Positions 42,950 to 56,400 of a stretch of 64,000 nt of DNA are shown here, piece by piece. This DNA is from Megascapheus bottae (Eukaryota > Chordata > Mammalia > Rodentia > Geomyidae). The number at the start of each line of letters is the position of its first letter. Within the stretch, counting starts at the first letter, position 1. Where the stretch lies: positions 818,501 through 882,500 of the forward strand of contig JANJXV010000196.1 in the NCBI GenBank assembly GCA_024803745.1, written 5' to 3'. Under the pieces are notes generated by a model, which saw nothing but the letters and a program-made list of their open reading frames with translations, searched no databases and was not told the origin of the DNA. The position numbers and the translations under genes are program-made.

Positions 42950-45394
42950 ACACCTCCACGTCCTCTATCTTCAGTACACCTCCACGTCCTCTATCTTCAG
43001 TACACCTCCACGTCCTCTATCTTCAGTACACCTCCACGTCCTCTATCTTCAGTACACCTCCACGTCCTCTATCTTCAGTACACCTCCACGTCCTCCATCT
43101 TCAGTACGCCTCCACGTCGTCTATCTTCAGTACGCCTCCACGTCCTCCATCTTCAGTACGCCTCCACGTCCTCTATCTTCAGTACGCCTCCACGTCCTCC
43201 ATCTTCAGTACGCCTCCACGTCCTCTATCTTCAGTACGCCTCCACGTCCTCTACCTTCAGTACGCCTCCACGTCCTCTATCTTCAGTACGCCTCCACGTC
43301 CTCTATCTTCAGTACGCCTCCACGTCCTCTATCTTCACTACACCTCCACGTCCTCTATCTTCAGTACACCTCCACGTCCTCTACCTTCAGTACACCTCCA
43401 CGTCCTCTATCTTCAGTACACCTCCACGTCCTCTACCTTCAGTACACCTCCACGTCCTCTACCTTCAGTACACCTCCACGTCCTCTATCTTCAGTACACC
43501 TCCACGTCGTCTATCTTCAGTACGCCTCCACGTCGTCTATCTTCAGTACGCCTCCACGTCCTCTATCTTCAGTACGCCTCCACGTCCTCTATCTTCAGTA
43601 TGCCTCCACGTCCTCTATCTTCAGTGCACCTCCACGTCCTCTATCTTCAGTACGCCTCCACGTCCTCTATCTTCAGTACGCCTCCACGTCGTCTATCTTC
43701 AGTACACCTCCACGTGCTCTATCTTCAGTACGCCTCCACGTCCTCTATCTTCACTACACCTCCACGTCCTCTATCTTCAGGACACCTCCACGTCCTCTAT
43801 CTTCAGTACGCCTCCACGTCCTCTACCTTCAGAACGCCTCCACGTCCTCTACCTTCAGTACGCCTCCACGTCCTCTATCTTCAGTACACCTCCACGTCCT
43901 CTATCTTCACTGCACCTCCACGTCCTCTATCTTCAGTACACCTCCACGTCCTCTATCTTCAGTACGCCTCCACTTCCTCTATCTTCAGTACACCTCCACG
44001 TCCTCTATCTTCACTGCGCCTCCAGGTCCTCTATCTTCAGTACGCCTCCAGGTCCTCTATCTTCACTACGCCTCCACGTCCTCTATCTTCACTACGCCTC
44101 CACGTCCTCTATCTTCAGTACGCCTCCACGTCCTCTATCTTCAGTACGCCTCCACGTCCTCTATCTTCAGTACGCCTCCACGTCCTCTATCTTCAGTACG
44201 CCTCCAAGTCCTCTATCTTCAGTACACGTCCACGTCCTCTATCTTCAGTACACCTCCACGTGCTCTATCTTCAGTACACCTCCACGTCCTCTATCTTCAG
44301 TACACCTCCACGTCCTCTATCTTCAGTACACCTCCACGTCCTCTATCTTCAGTACACCTCCACGTCCTCTATCTTCAGTACACCTCCACGTCCTCTATCT
44401 TCAGTACACCTCCACGTCCTCTATCTTCAGTACACCTCCACGTCCTCCATCTTCAGTACACCTCCACGTCCTCCATCTTCAGTACGCCTCCACGTCCTCC
44501 ATCTTCAGTACGCCTCCACGTCCTCCACCTTCAGTACGCCTCCACGTCCTCTATCTTCACTACGCCTCCACGTCCTCCACCTTCAGTACGCCTCCACGTC
44601 CTCTATCTTCAGTACGCCTCCACGTCCTCCACCTTCAGTACGCCTCCACGTCCTCTATCTTCAGTACGCCTCCACGTCCTCTACCTTCAGTACACCTCCA
44701 CGTCCTCTATCTTCACTACACCTCCACGTCCTCTATCTTCAGTACACCTCCACGTCCTCTATCTTCAGTACGCCTCCACGTCCTCTACCTTCAGTACGCC
44801 TCCACGTCCTCTACCTTCAGTACGCCTCCACGTCCTCTATCTTCAGTACACCTCCACGTCCTCTATCTTCACTGCACCTCCACATCCACTATCTTCAGTA
44901 CACCTCCACGTCCTCTATCTTCACTGCGCCTCCACGTCCTCTATCTTCAGTACGCCTCCACGTCCTCTATCTTCACTACGCCTCCACGTCCTCTATCTTC
45001 ACTACGCCTCCACGTCCTCTATCTTCAGTACGCCTCCACGTCCTCTACCTTCAGTACGCCTCCACGTCCTCTACCTTCAGTACGCCTCCACGTCCTCTAC
45101 CTTCAGTACGCCTCCACGTCCTCTATCTTCAGTACGCCTCCACGTCCTCTATCTTCACTATACGTCCACGTCCTCTATCTTCAGTACACCTCCACGTCCT
45201 CTATCTTCAGTACGCCTCCACGTCCTCTATCTTCAGTACGCCTCCACGTCCTCTATCTTCACTATACCTCCACGTCCTCTATCTTCAGTACGCCTCCATG
45301 TCCTCTATCTTCAGTACACCTCCACGTCCTCTATCTTCAGTACGCCTCCACGTCCTCTATCTTCACTATACCTCCACGTCCTCTATCTTCAGTA
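42950..45394. repeat. 94-unit (2,444-bp) higher-order repeat, copy 1
   Basis: Markers shared with copy 2 at an offset of exactly 2,444 bp: the first CTCCATC after an ACACC run (43,091/45,535), the paired GTCGTC units (43,501/45,945), AGGACACC (43,779/46,223), TCCAAGTCC (44,203/46,647), CACATCCACT (44,881/47,325) and CCATGTCC (45,297/47,741). Small substitutions separate the copies. Confidence 0.85.
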
Positions 45395-47838
45395 CACCTC
45401 CACGTCCTCTATCTTCAGTACACCTCCACGTCCTCTATCTTCAGTACACCTCCACGTCCTCTATCTTCAGTACACCTCCACGTCCTCTATCTTCAGTACA
45501 CCTCCACGTCCTCTATCTTCAGTACACCTCCACGTCCTCCATCTTCAGTACGCCTCCACGTCGTCTATCTTCAGTACGCCTCCACGTCCTCCATCTTCAG
45601 TACGCCTCCACGTCCTCCATCTTCAGTACGCCTCCACGTCCTCCATCTTCAGTACGCCTCCACGTCCTCTATCTTCAGTACGCCTCCACGTCCTCTACCT
45701 TCAGTACGCCTCCACGTCCTCTATCTTCAGTACGCCTCCACGTCCTCTATCTTCAGTACGCCTCCACGTCCTCTATCTTCACTACGCCTCCACGTCCTCT
45801 ATCTTCAGTACACCTCCACGTCCTCTACCTTCAGTACACCTCCACGTCCTCTATCTTCAGTACACCTCCACGTCCTCTACCTTCAGTACACCTCCACGTC
45901 CTCTACCTTCAGTACACCTCCACGTCCTCTATCTTCAGTACACCTCCACGTCGTCTATCTTCAGTACGCCTCCACGTCGTCTATCTTCAGTACGCCTCCA
46001 CGTCCTCTATCTTCAGTACGCCTCCACGTCCTCTATCTTCAGTACGCCTCCACGTCCTCTATCTTCAGTGCACCTCCACGTCCTCTATCTTCAGTACGCC
46101 TCCACGTCCTCTATCTTCAGTACGCCTCCACGTCGTCTATCTTCAGTACACCTCCACGTGCTCTATCTTCAGTACGCCTCCACGTCCTCTATCTTCACTA
46201 CACCTCCACGTCCTCTATCTTCAGGACACCTCCACGTCCTCTATCTTCAGTACGCCTCCACGTCCTCTACCTTCAGTACGCCTCCACGTCCTCTACCTTC
46301 AGTACGCCTCCTCGTCCTCTATCTTCAGTACACCTCCACGTCCTCTATCTTCACTGCACCTCCACGTCCTCTATCTTCAGTACACCTCCACGTCCTCTAT
46401 CTTCAGTACGCCTCCACTTCCTCTATCTTCAGTACACCTCCACGTCCTCTATCTTCACTGCGCCTCCAGGTCCTCTATCTTCAGTACGCCTCCAGGTCCT
46501 CTATCTTCACTACGCCTCCACGTCCTCTATCTTCACTACGCCTCCACGTCCTCTATCTTCAGTACGCCTCCACGTCCTCTATCTTCAGTACGCCTCCACG
46601 TCCTCTATCTTCAGTACGCCTCCACGTCCTCTATCTTCAGTACGCCTCCAAGTCCTCTATCTTCAGTACACGTCCACGTCCTCTATCTTCAGTACACCTC
46701 CACGTGCTCTATCTTCAGTACACCTCCACGTCCTCTATCTTCAGTACACCTCCACGTCCTCTATCTTCAGTACACCTCCACGTCCTCTATCTTCAGTACA
46801 CCTCCACGTCCTCTATCTTCAGTACACCTCCACGTCCTCTATCTTCAGTACACCTCCACGTCCTCTATCTTCAGTACACCTCCACGTTCTCCATCTTCAG
46901 TACGCCTCCACGTCCTCCATCTTCAGTACGCCTCCACGTCCTCCATCTTCAGTACGCCTCCACGTCCTCCACCTTCAGTACGCCTCCACGTCCTCTATCT
47001 TCACTACGCCTCCACGTCCTCCACCTTCAGTACGCCTCCACGTCCTCTATCTTCAGTACGCCTCCACGTCCTCCACCTTCAGTACGCCTCCACGTCCTCT
47101 ATCTTCAGTACGCCTCCACGTCCTCTACCTTCAGTACACCTCCACGTCCTCTATCTTCACTACACCTCCACGTCCTCTATCTTCAGTACACCTCCACGTC
47201 CTCTATCTTCAGTACGCCTCCACGTCCTCTACCTTCAGTACGCCTCCACGTCCTCTACCTTCAGTACGCCTCCACGTCCTCTATCTTCAGTACACCTCCA
47301 CGTCCTCTATCTTCACTGCACCTCCACATCCACTATCTTCAGTACACCTCCACGTCCTCTATCTTCACTGCGCCTCCACGTCCTCTATCTTCAGTACGCC
47401 TCCACGTCCTCTATCTTCACTACGCCTCCACGTCCTCTATCTTCACTACGCCTCCACGTCCTCTATCTTCAGTACGCCTCCACGTCCTCTACCTTCAGTA
47501 CGCCTCCACGTCCTCTACCTTCAGTACGCCTCCACGTCCTCTACCTTCAGTACGCCTCCACGTCCTCTATCTTCAGTACGCCTCCACGTCCTCTATCTTC
47601 ACTATACGTCCACGTCCTCTATCTTCAGTACACCTCCACGTCCTCTATCTTCAGTACGCCTCCACGTCCTCTATCTTCAGTACGCCTCCACGTCCTCTAT
47701 CTTCACTATACCTCCACGTCCTCTATCTTCAGTACGCCTCCATGTCCTCTATCTTCAGTACACCTCCACGTCCTCTATCTTCAGTACACCTCCACGTCCT
47801 CTATCTTCACTATACCTCCACGTCCTCTATCTTCAGTA
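45395..47838. repeat. 94-unit higher-order repeat, copy 2
   Basis: Directly adjoins copy 1 and carries all its markers in the same order at +2,444 bp. A third, shorter relative follows: AGGACACC at 48,251 (78 units on) and TCCAAGTCC at 48,467 (70 units on). The third copy has therefore lost 16-24 units, always in whole units of 26 bp. Confidence 0.85.
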
Positions 47839-49899
47839 CACCTCCACGTCCTCTACCTTCAGTACACCTCCACGTCCTCTATCTTCAGTACACCTCCACG
47901 TCCTCTACCTTCAGTACACCTCCACGTCCTCTACCTTCAGTACACCTCCACGTCCTCTATCTTCAGTACACCTCCACGTCGTCTATCTTCAGTACGCCTC
48001 CACGTCGTCTATCTTCAGTACGCCTCCACGTCCTCTATCTTCAGTACGCCTCCACGTCCTCTATCTTCAGTACGTCTCCACGTCCTCTATCTTCAGTGCA
48101 CCTCCACGTCCTCTATCTTCAGTACGCCTCCACGTCCTCTATCTTCAGTACGCCTCCACGTCGTCTATCTTCAGTACACCTCCACGTGCTCTATCTTCAG
48201 TACGCCTCCACGTCCTCTATCTTCACTACACCTCCACGTCCTCTATCTTCAGGACACCTCCACGTCCTCTATCTTCAGTACGCCTCCACGTCCTCTACCT
48301 TCAGTACGCCTCCACGTCCTCTACCTTCAGTACGCCTCCACGTCCTCTACCTTCAGTACACCTCCACGTCCTCTATCTTCAGTACGCCTCCACGTCCTCT
48401 ATCTTCAGTACGCCTCCACGTCCTCTATCTTCAGTACGCCTCCACGTCCTCTATCTTCAGTACGCCTCCAAGTCCTCTATCTTCAGTACACGTCCACGTC
48501 CTCTATCTTCAGTACACCTCCACGTGCTCTATCTTCAGTACACCTCCACGTCCTCTATCTTCAGTACACCTCCACGTCCTCTATCTTCAGTACACCTCCA
48601 CGTCCTCTATCTTCAGTACACCTCCACGTCCTCTATCTTCAGTACACCTCCACGTCCTCTATCTTCAGTACACCTCCACGTCCTCTATCTTCAGTACACC
48701 TCCACGTCCTCCATCTTCAGTACGCCTCCACGTCCTCCATCTTCAGTACGCCTCCACGTCCTCCATCTTCAGTACGCCTCCACGTCCTCCATCTTCAGTA
48801 CGCCTCCACGTCCTCTATCTTCACTACGCCTCCACGTCCTCCACCTTCAGTACGCCTCCACGTCCTCTATCTTCAGTACGCCTCCACGTCCTCCACCTTC
48901 AGTACGCCTCCACGTCCTCTATCTTCAGTACGCCTCCACGTCCTCTACCTTCAGTACACCTCCACGTCCTCTATCTTCACTACACCTCCACGTCCTCTAT
49001 CTTCAGTACACCTCCACGTCCTCTATCTTCAGTACGCCTCCACGTCCTCTACCTTCAGTACGCCTCCACGTCCTCTACCTTCAGTACGCCTCCACGTCCT
49101 CTATCTTCACTACGCCTCCACGTCCTCTATCTTCACTACGCCTCCACGTCCTCTATCTTCAGTACGCCTCCACGTCCTCTACCTTCAGTACGCCTCCACG
49201 TCCTCTACCTTCAGTACGCCTCCACGTCCTCTACCTTCAGTACGCCTCCACGTCCTCTATCTTCAGTACGCCTCCACGTCCTCTATCTTCACTATACGTC
49301 CACGTCCTCTATCTTCAGTACACCTCCACGTCCTCTATCTTCAGTACGCCTCCACGTCCTCTATCTTCAGTACGCCTCCATGTCCTCTATCTTCAGTACA
49401 CCTCCACGTCCTCTATCTTCAGTACGCCTCCACGTCCTCTATCTTCACTATACCTCCACGTCCTCTATCTTCAGTACACCTCCACGTCCTCTATCTTCAG
49501 TACGCCTCCACGTCCTCTATCTTCAGTACGCCTCCACGTCCTCTATCTTCAGTACACCTCCACGTCCTCTATCTTCACTGCACCTCCACGTCCTCTATCT
49601 TCAGTTCACCTCCACGTCCTCTATCTTCAGTACGCCTCCACGTCCTCTATCTTCAGTACGCCTCCACGTCGTCTATCTTCAGTACGCCTCCACGTCCTCT
49701 ATCTTCAGTACGCCTCCACGTCCTCTATCTTCAGTACGCCTCCACGTCCTCTATCTTCAGTACGCCTCCACGTCCTCTATCTTCAGTACGCCTCCACGTC
49801 CTCTATCTTCAGTACGCCTCCAAGTCCTCTATCTTCAGTACGCGTCCACGTCCTCTATCTTCAGTACGCCTCCACGTCCTCTATCTTCAGTACGCCTCC

Positions 49900-50930
49900 A
49901 CGTCCTCTATCTTCAGTACGCCTCCACGTCCTCTATCTTCAGTACGCCTCCACGTCCTCTATCTTCAGTACGCCTCCACGTCCTCGATCTTCAGTACGCC
50001 TCCACGTCCTCCATCTTCAGTACGCCTCCACGTCCTCCATCTTCAGTACGCCTCCACGTCCTCCATCTTCAGTACGCCTCCACGTCCTCCATCTTCAGTA
50101 CGCCTCCACGTCCTCCATCTTCAGTACGCCTCCACGTCCTCCATCTTCAGTACGCCTCCACGTCCTCCATCTTCAGTACGCCTCCACGTCCTCCATCTTC
50201 AGTACGCCTCCACGTCCTCTACCTTCAGTACGCCTCCACGTCCTCTACCTTCAGTACGCCTCCACGTCCTCTACCTTCAGTACGCCTCCACGTCCTCTAC
50301 CTTCACTACGCCTCCACGTCCTCTATCTTCACTACGCCTCCACGTCCTCTATCTTCAATACGCCTCCACGTCCTCTATCTTCAGTACGCCTCCACGTCCT
50401 CTACCTTCAGTACGCCTCCACGTCTTCTACCTTCAGTACGCCTCCACGTCCTCTATCTTCAGTACGCCTCCACGTCCTCTATCTTCAGTACACCTCCACG
50501 TCCTCTACCTTCAGTACACCTCCACGTCCTCTATCTTCAGTACACCTCCACGTCGTCTATCTTCAGTACGCCTCCACGTCCTCTATCTTCAGTACGCCTC
50601 CACTTCCTCTATCTTCAGTACGCCTCCAGGTCCTCTATCTTCAGTACGCCTCCACGTCCTCTATCTTCACTACGCCTCCACGTCCTCTATCTTCAGTACG
50701 CCTCCACGTCCTGTATCTTCAGTACGCCTCCACGTCCTCTACCTTCAGTACGCCTCCAAGTCCTCTACCTTCAGTACATGTCCACGTCCTCTATCTTCAG
50801 TACGCCTCCACGTCCTCTATCTTCAGTACGCCTCCACGTCCTCTATCTTCAGTACACCTCCACGTCCTCTACCTTCAGTACGCCTCCACGTCCTCTAGCT
50901 TCAGTACGCCTCCACTTCCTCTATCTTCAC
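49900..50930. repeat. Array D 0.9-kb marker block, copy 2
   Basis: CTCGATCTTC (CG at 49,985) through CTCTAGCTTC (50,896). Both end markers are offset from copy 1 by 8,164 bp, exactly 314 units, so block length is conserved. Confidence 0.8.
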
Positions 50931-53499
50931 TACACCTCCACGTCCTCTATCTTCAGTACACCTCCACGTCCTCTATCTTCAGTACGCCTCCACGTCCTCT
51001 ATCTTCAGTACGCCTCCACGTCCTCTATCTTCAGTACGCCTCCACGTCCTCTACCTTCAGTACGCCTCCACGTCCTCTATCTTCAGTACACCTCCACGTC
51101 CTCTATCTTCACTGCACCTCCACGTCCTCTATCTTCAGTACACCTCCACGTCCTCTATCTTCAGTACGCCTCCACTTCCTCTATCTTCAGTACACCTCCA
51201 CGTCCTCTATCTTCACTGCGCCTCCACGTCCTCTACCTTCAGTACGCCTCCACGTCCTCTATCTTCAGTACACCTCCACGTCCTCTATCTTCACTGCGCC
51301 TCCACGTCCTCTATCTTCAGTACGCCTCCACGTCCTCTATCTTCAGTACACCTCCACGTCCTCTACCTTCAGTACGCCTCCACGTCCTCTAGCTTCAGTA
51401 CGCCTCCACTTCCTCTATCTTCACTACACCTCCACGTCCTCTATCTTCAGTACGCCTCCACGTCCTCTATCTTCAGTACGCCTCCAAGTCCTCTATCTTC
51501 AGTACACGTCCACGTCCTCTATCTTCAGTACACCTCCACGTGCTCTATCTTCAGTACGCCTCCACGTCCTCTATCTTCAGTACACCTCCACGTCCTCTAT
51601 CTTCAGTACACCTCCACGTCCTCTATCTTCAGTACACCTCCACGTCCTCTATCTTCAGTACACCTCCACGTCCTCTATCTGCAGTACGCCTCCACGTCCT
51701 CTATCTTCAGTACGCCTCCACGTCCTCTATCTTCAGTACGCCTCCACGTCCTCTATCTTCAGTACGCCTCCACGTCCTCTATCTTCAGTACACCTCCACG
51801 TCCTCTATGTTCAGTACGCCTCCACGTCCTCTATCTTCAGTACACCTCCACGTCCTCTACCTTCAGTACGCCTCCACGTCCTCTATCTTCAGTACGCCTC
51901 CACGTCCTCTATCTTCAGTGCGCCTCCACGTCCTCTATCTTCAGTACGCCTCCACGTCCTCTATCTTCAGTACGCCTCCACGTCGTCTATCTTCAGTACG
52001 CCTCCACGTCCTCTATCTTCACTATACCTCCACGTCCTCTATCTTCACTATACCTCCACGTCCTCTATCTTCACTATACCTCCACGTCCTCTATCTTCAG
52101 TACACCTCCACGTCGTCTATCTTCAGTACACCTCCACGTCCTCTATCTTCAGTACACCTCCACGTCCTCTATCTTCAGTACACCTCCACGTCCTCTATCT
52201 TCAGTACACCTCCACGTCCTCTATCTTCAGTACACCTCCACGTCGTCTATCTTCAGTACACCTCCACGTCCTCTATCTTCAGTACACCTCCACGTCGTCT
52301 ATCTTCAGTACACCTCCACGTCCTCTATCTTCAGTACACCTCCACGTCCTCTATCTTCAGTACACCTCCACGTCCTCTATCTTCAGTACGCCTCCACGTC
52401 CTCTATCTTCAGTACGCCTCCACGTCGTCTATCTTCAGTACGCCTCCACGTCCTCTATCTTCACTATACCTCCACGTCCTCTATCTTCAGTACACCTCCA
52501 CGTCCTCTATCTTCAGTACACCTCCACGTCCTCTATCTTCAGTACACCTCCACGTCCTCTATCTTCAGTACACCTCCACGTCGTCTATCTTCAGTACACC
52601 TCCACGTCCTCTATCTTCAGTACACCTCCACGTCGTCTATCTTCAGTACACCTCCACGTCCTCTATCTTCACTATACCTCCACGTCCTCTATCTTCAGTA
52701 CACCTCCACGTCCTCTATCTTCAGTACGCCTCCACGTCCTCTATCTTCAGTACGCCTCCACGTCCTCTATCTTCAGTACGCCTCCACGTCCTCTATCTTC
52801 ACTGCACCTCCACGTCCTCTATCTTCAGTACACCTCCACGTCCTCTATCTTCAGTACGCCTCCACTTCCTCTATCTTCAGTACACCTCCACGTCCTCTAT
52901 CTTCAGTACACCTCCACGTCCTCTATCTTCACTACGCCTCCACGTCCTCTATCTTCAGTACGCCTCCACGTCCTCTATCTTCAGTACACGTCCACGTCCT
53001 CTATCTTCAGTACTCCTCCACGTGCTCTATCTTCACTATGCCTCCACGTCCTCTATCTTCAGTACGCCTCCACGTCCTCTATCTTCAGTACGCCTCCACG
53101 TCCTCTACCTTCAGTACGCCTCCAAGTCCTCTACCTTCAGTACATGTCCACGTCCTCTATCTTCAGTACGCCTCCACGTCCTCTATCTTCAGTACGCCTC
53201 CACGTCCTCTATCTTCAGTACACCTCCACGTCCTCTACCTTCAGTACGCCTCCACGTCCTCTATCTTCAGTACGCCTCCACGTCCTCTATCTTCAGTACA
53301 CGTCCACGTCCTCTATCTTCAGTACTCCTCCACGTGCTCTATCTTCACTACGCCTCCACGTCCTCTATCTTCAGTACGCCTCCACGTCCTCTACCTTCAG
53401 TACGCCTCCAAGTCCTCTACCTTCAGTACATGTCCACGTCCTCTATCTTCAGTACGCCTCCACGTCCTCTATCTTCAGTACGCCTCCACGTCCTCTATC

Positions 53500-56400
53500 T
53501 TCAGTACACCTCCACGTCCTCTACCTTCAGTACGCCTCCACGTCCTCTAGCTTCAGTACGCCTCCACTTCCTCTATCTTCACTACACCTCCACGTCCTCT
53601 ATCTTCAGTACACCTCCACGTCCTCTATCTTCAGTACGCCTCCACGTCCTCTATCTTCAGTACGCCTCCAAGTCCTCTATCTTCAGTACACGTCCACGTC
53701 CTCTATCTTCAGTACACCTCCACGTGCTCTATCTTCAGTAAGCCTCCACGTCCTCTATCTTCAGTACACCTCCACGTCCTCTATCTTCAGTACACCTCCA
53801 CGTCCTCTATCTTCAGTACGCCTCCACGTCCTCTATCTTCAGAACGCCTCCACGTCCTCCATCTTCAGTACGCCTCCACGTCCTCCATCTTCAGTACGCC
53901 TCCACGTCCTCCATCTTCAGTACGCCTCCACGTCCTCCATCTTCAGTATGCCTCCACGTCCTCCATCTTCAGTACGCCTCCACGTCCTCTACCTTCAGTA
54001 CACCTCCACGTCCTCTATCTTCAGTACACCTCCACGTCCTCTACCTTCAGTACACCTCCACGTCCTCTACCTTCAGTACACCTCCACGTCCTCTACCTTC
54101 AGTACGCCTCCACGTCGTCTATCTTCAGTACGCCTCCACGTCGTCTATCTTCAGTACGCCTCCACGTCCTCTATCTTCAGTACGCCTCCACGTCCTCTAT
54201 CTTCAGTACGCCTCCACGTCCTCTATCTTCAGTGCGCCTCCACGTCCTCTATCTTCAGTACGCCTCCACGTCCTCTATCTTCAGTACGCCTCCACGTCGT
54301 CTATCTTCAGTACACCTCCACGTGCTCTATCTTCAGTACGCCTCCACGTCCTCTATCTTCACTACACCTCCACGTCCTCTATCTTCAGGACACCTCCACG
54401 TCCTCTATCTTCAGTACGCCTCCACGTCCTCTATCTTCAGTACGCCTCCACGTCCTCTACCTTCAGTACGCCTCCACGTCCTCTATCTTCAGTACACCTC
54501 CACGTCCTCTATCTTCACTGCACCTCCACGTCCTCTATCTTCAGTACACCTCCACGTCCTCTATCTTCAGTACGCCTCCACTTCCTCTATCTTCAGTACA
54601 CCTCCACGTCCTCTATCTTCACTGCGCCTCCACGTCCTCTACCTTCAGTACGCCTCCACATCCTCTATCTTCAGTACACCTCCACGTCCTCTATCTTCAG
54701 TACGCCTCCACGTCCTCTACCTTCAGTACGCCTCCAAGTCCTCTACCTTCAGTACACGTCCACGTCCTCTATCTTCAGTACACCTCCACGTGCTCTATCT
54801 TCAGTACACCTCCACGTCCTCTATCTTCAGTACACCTCCACGTCCTCTATCTTCAGTACACCTCCACGTCCTCTATCTTCAGTACACCTCCACGTCCTCT
54901 ATCTTCAGTACACCTCCACGTCCTCTATCTTCAGTACACCTCCACGTCCTCTATCTTCAGTACACCTCCACGTCCTCTATCTTCAGTACACCTCCACGTC
55001 CTCTATCTTCAGTACACCTCCACGTCGTCTATCTTCAGTACACCTCCACGTCCTCTATCTTCAGTACACCTCCACGTCGTCTATCTTCAGTACACCTCCA
55101 CGTCCTCTATCTTCACTATACCTCCACGTCCTCTATCTTCAGTACACCTCCACGTCCTCTATCTTCAGTACGCCTCCACGTCCTCTATCTTCAGTACGCC
55201 TCCACGTCCTCTATCTTCAGTACGCCTCCACGTCCTCTATCTTCACTGCACCTCCACGTCCTCTATCTTCAGTACACCTCCACGTCCTCTATCTTCAGTA
55301 CGCCTCCACTTCCTCTATCTTCAGTACACCTCCACGTCCTCTATCTTCAGTACACCTCCATGTCCTCTATCTTCACTACGCCTCCACGTCCTCTATCTTC
55401 AGTACGCCTCCACGTCCTCTATCTTCAGTACACGTCCACGTCCTCTATTTTCAGTACTCCTCCACGTGCTCTATCTTCACTACGCCTCCACGTCCTCTAT
55501 CTTCAGTACGCCTCCACGTCCTCTATCTTCAGTACGCCTCCACGTCCTCTACCTTCAGTACGCCTCCAAGTCCTCTACCTTCAGTACATGTCCACGTCCT
55601 CTATCTTCAGTACGCCTCCACGTCCTCTATCTTCAGTACGCCTCCACGTCCTCTATCTTCAGTACACCTCCACGTCCTCTACCTTCAGTACGCCTCCACG
55701 TCCTCTATCTTCAGTACGCCTCCACGTCCTCTATCTTCAGTACACGTCCACGTCCTCTATCTTCAGTACTCCTCCACGTGCTCTATCTTCACTACGCCTC
55801 CACGTCCTCTATCTTCAGTACGCCTCCACGTCCTCTATCTTCAGTACGCCTCCACGTCCTCTACCTTCAGTACGCCTCCAAGTCCTCTACCTTCAGTACA
55901 TGTCCACGTCCTCTATCTTCAGTACGCCTCCACGTCCTCTATCTTCAGTACGCCTCCACGTCCTCTATCTTCAGTACACCTCCACGTCCTCTACCTTCAG
56001 TACGCCTCCACGTCCTCTAGCTTCAGTACGCCTCCACTTCCTCTATCTTCACTACACCTCCACGTCCTCTATCTTCAGTACACCTCCACGTCCTCTATCT
56101 TCAGTACGCCTCCACGTCCTCTATCTTCAGTACGCCTCCAAGTCCTCTATCTTCAGTACACGTCCACGTCCTCTATCTTCAGTACACCTCCACGTGCTCT
56201 ATCTTCAGTACGCCTCCACGTCCTCTATCTTCAGTACACCTCCACGTCCTCTATCTTCAGTACACCTCCACGTCCTCTATCTTCAGTACGCCTCCACGTC
56301 CTCTATCTTCAGAACGCCTCCACGTCCTCCATCTTCAGTACGCCTCCACGTCCTCCATCTTCAGTACGCCTCCACGTCCTCCATCTTCAGTACGCCTCCA

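Noticed and set aside
35044..56020. Giant + strand open frames (5,284 and 5,136 codons) as a repeat-protein gene
   Set aside because: The unit is 26 bp, so each frame cycles through all three registers every 78 bp and stays open only because no register has a stop. All three frames are open at once, two 2-bp deletions pass without effect, and start codons are incidental variants. There is no sign of selection for one frame.
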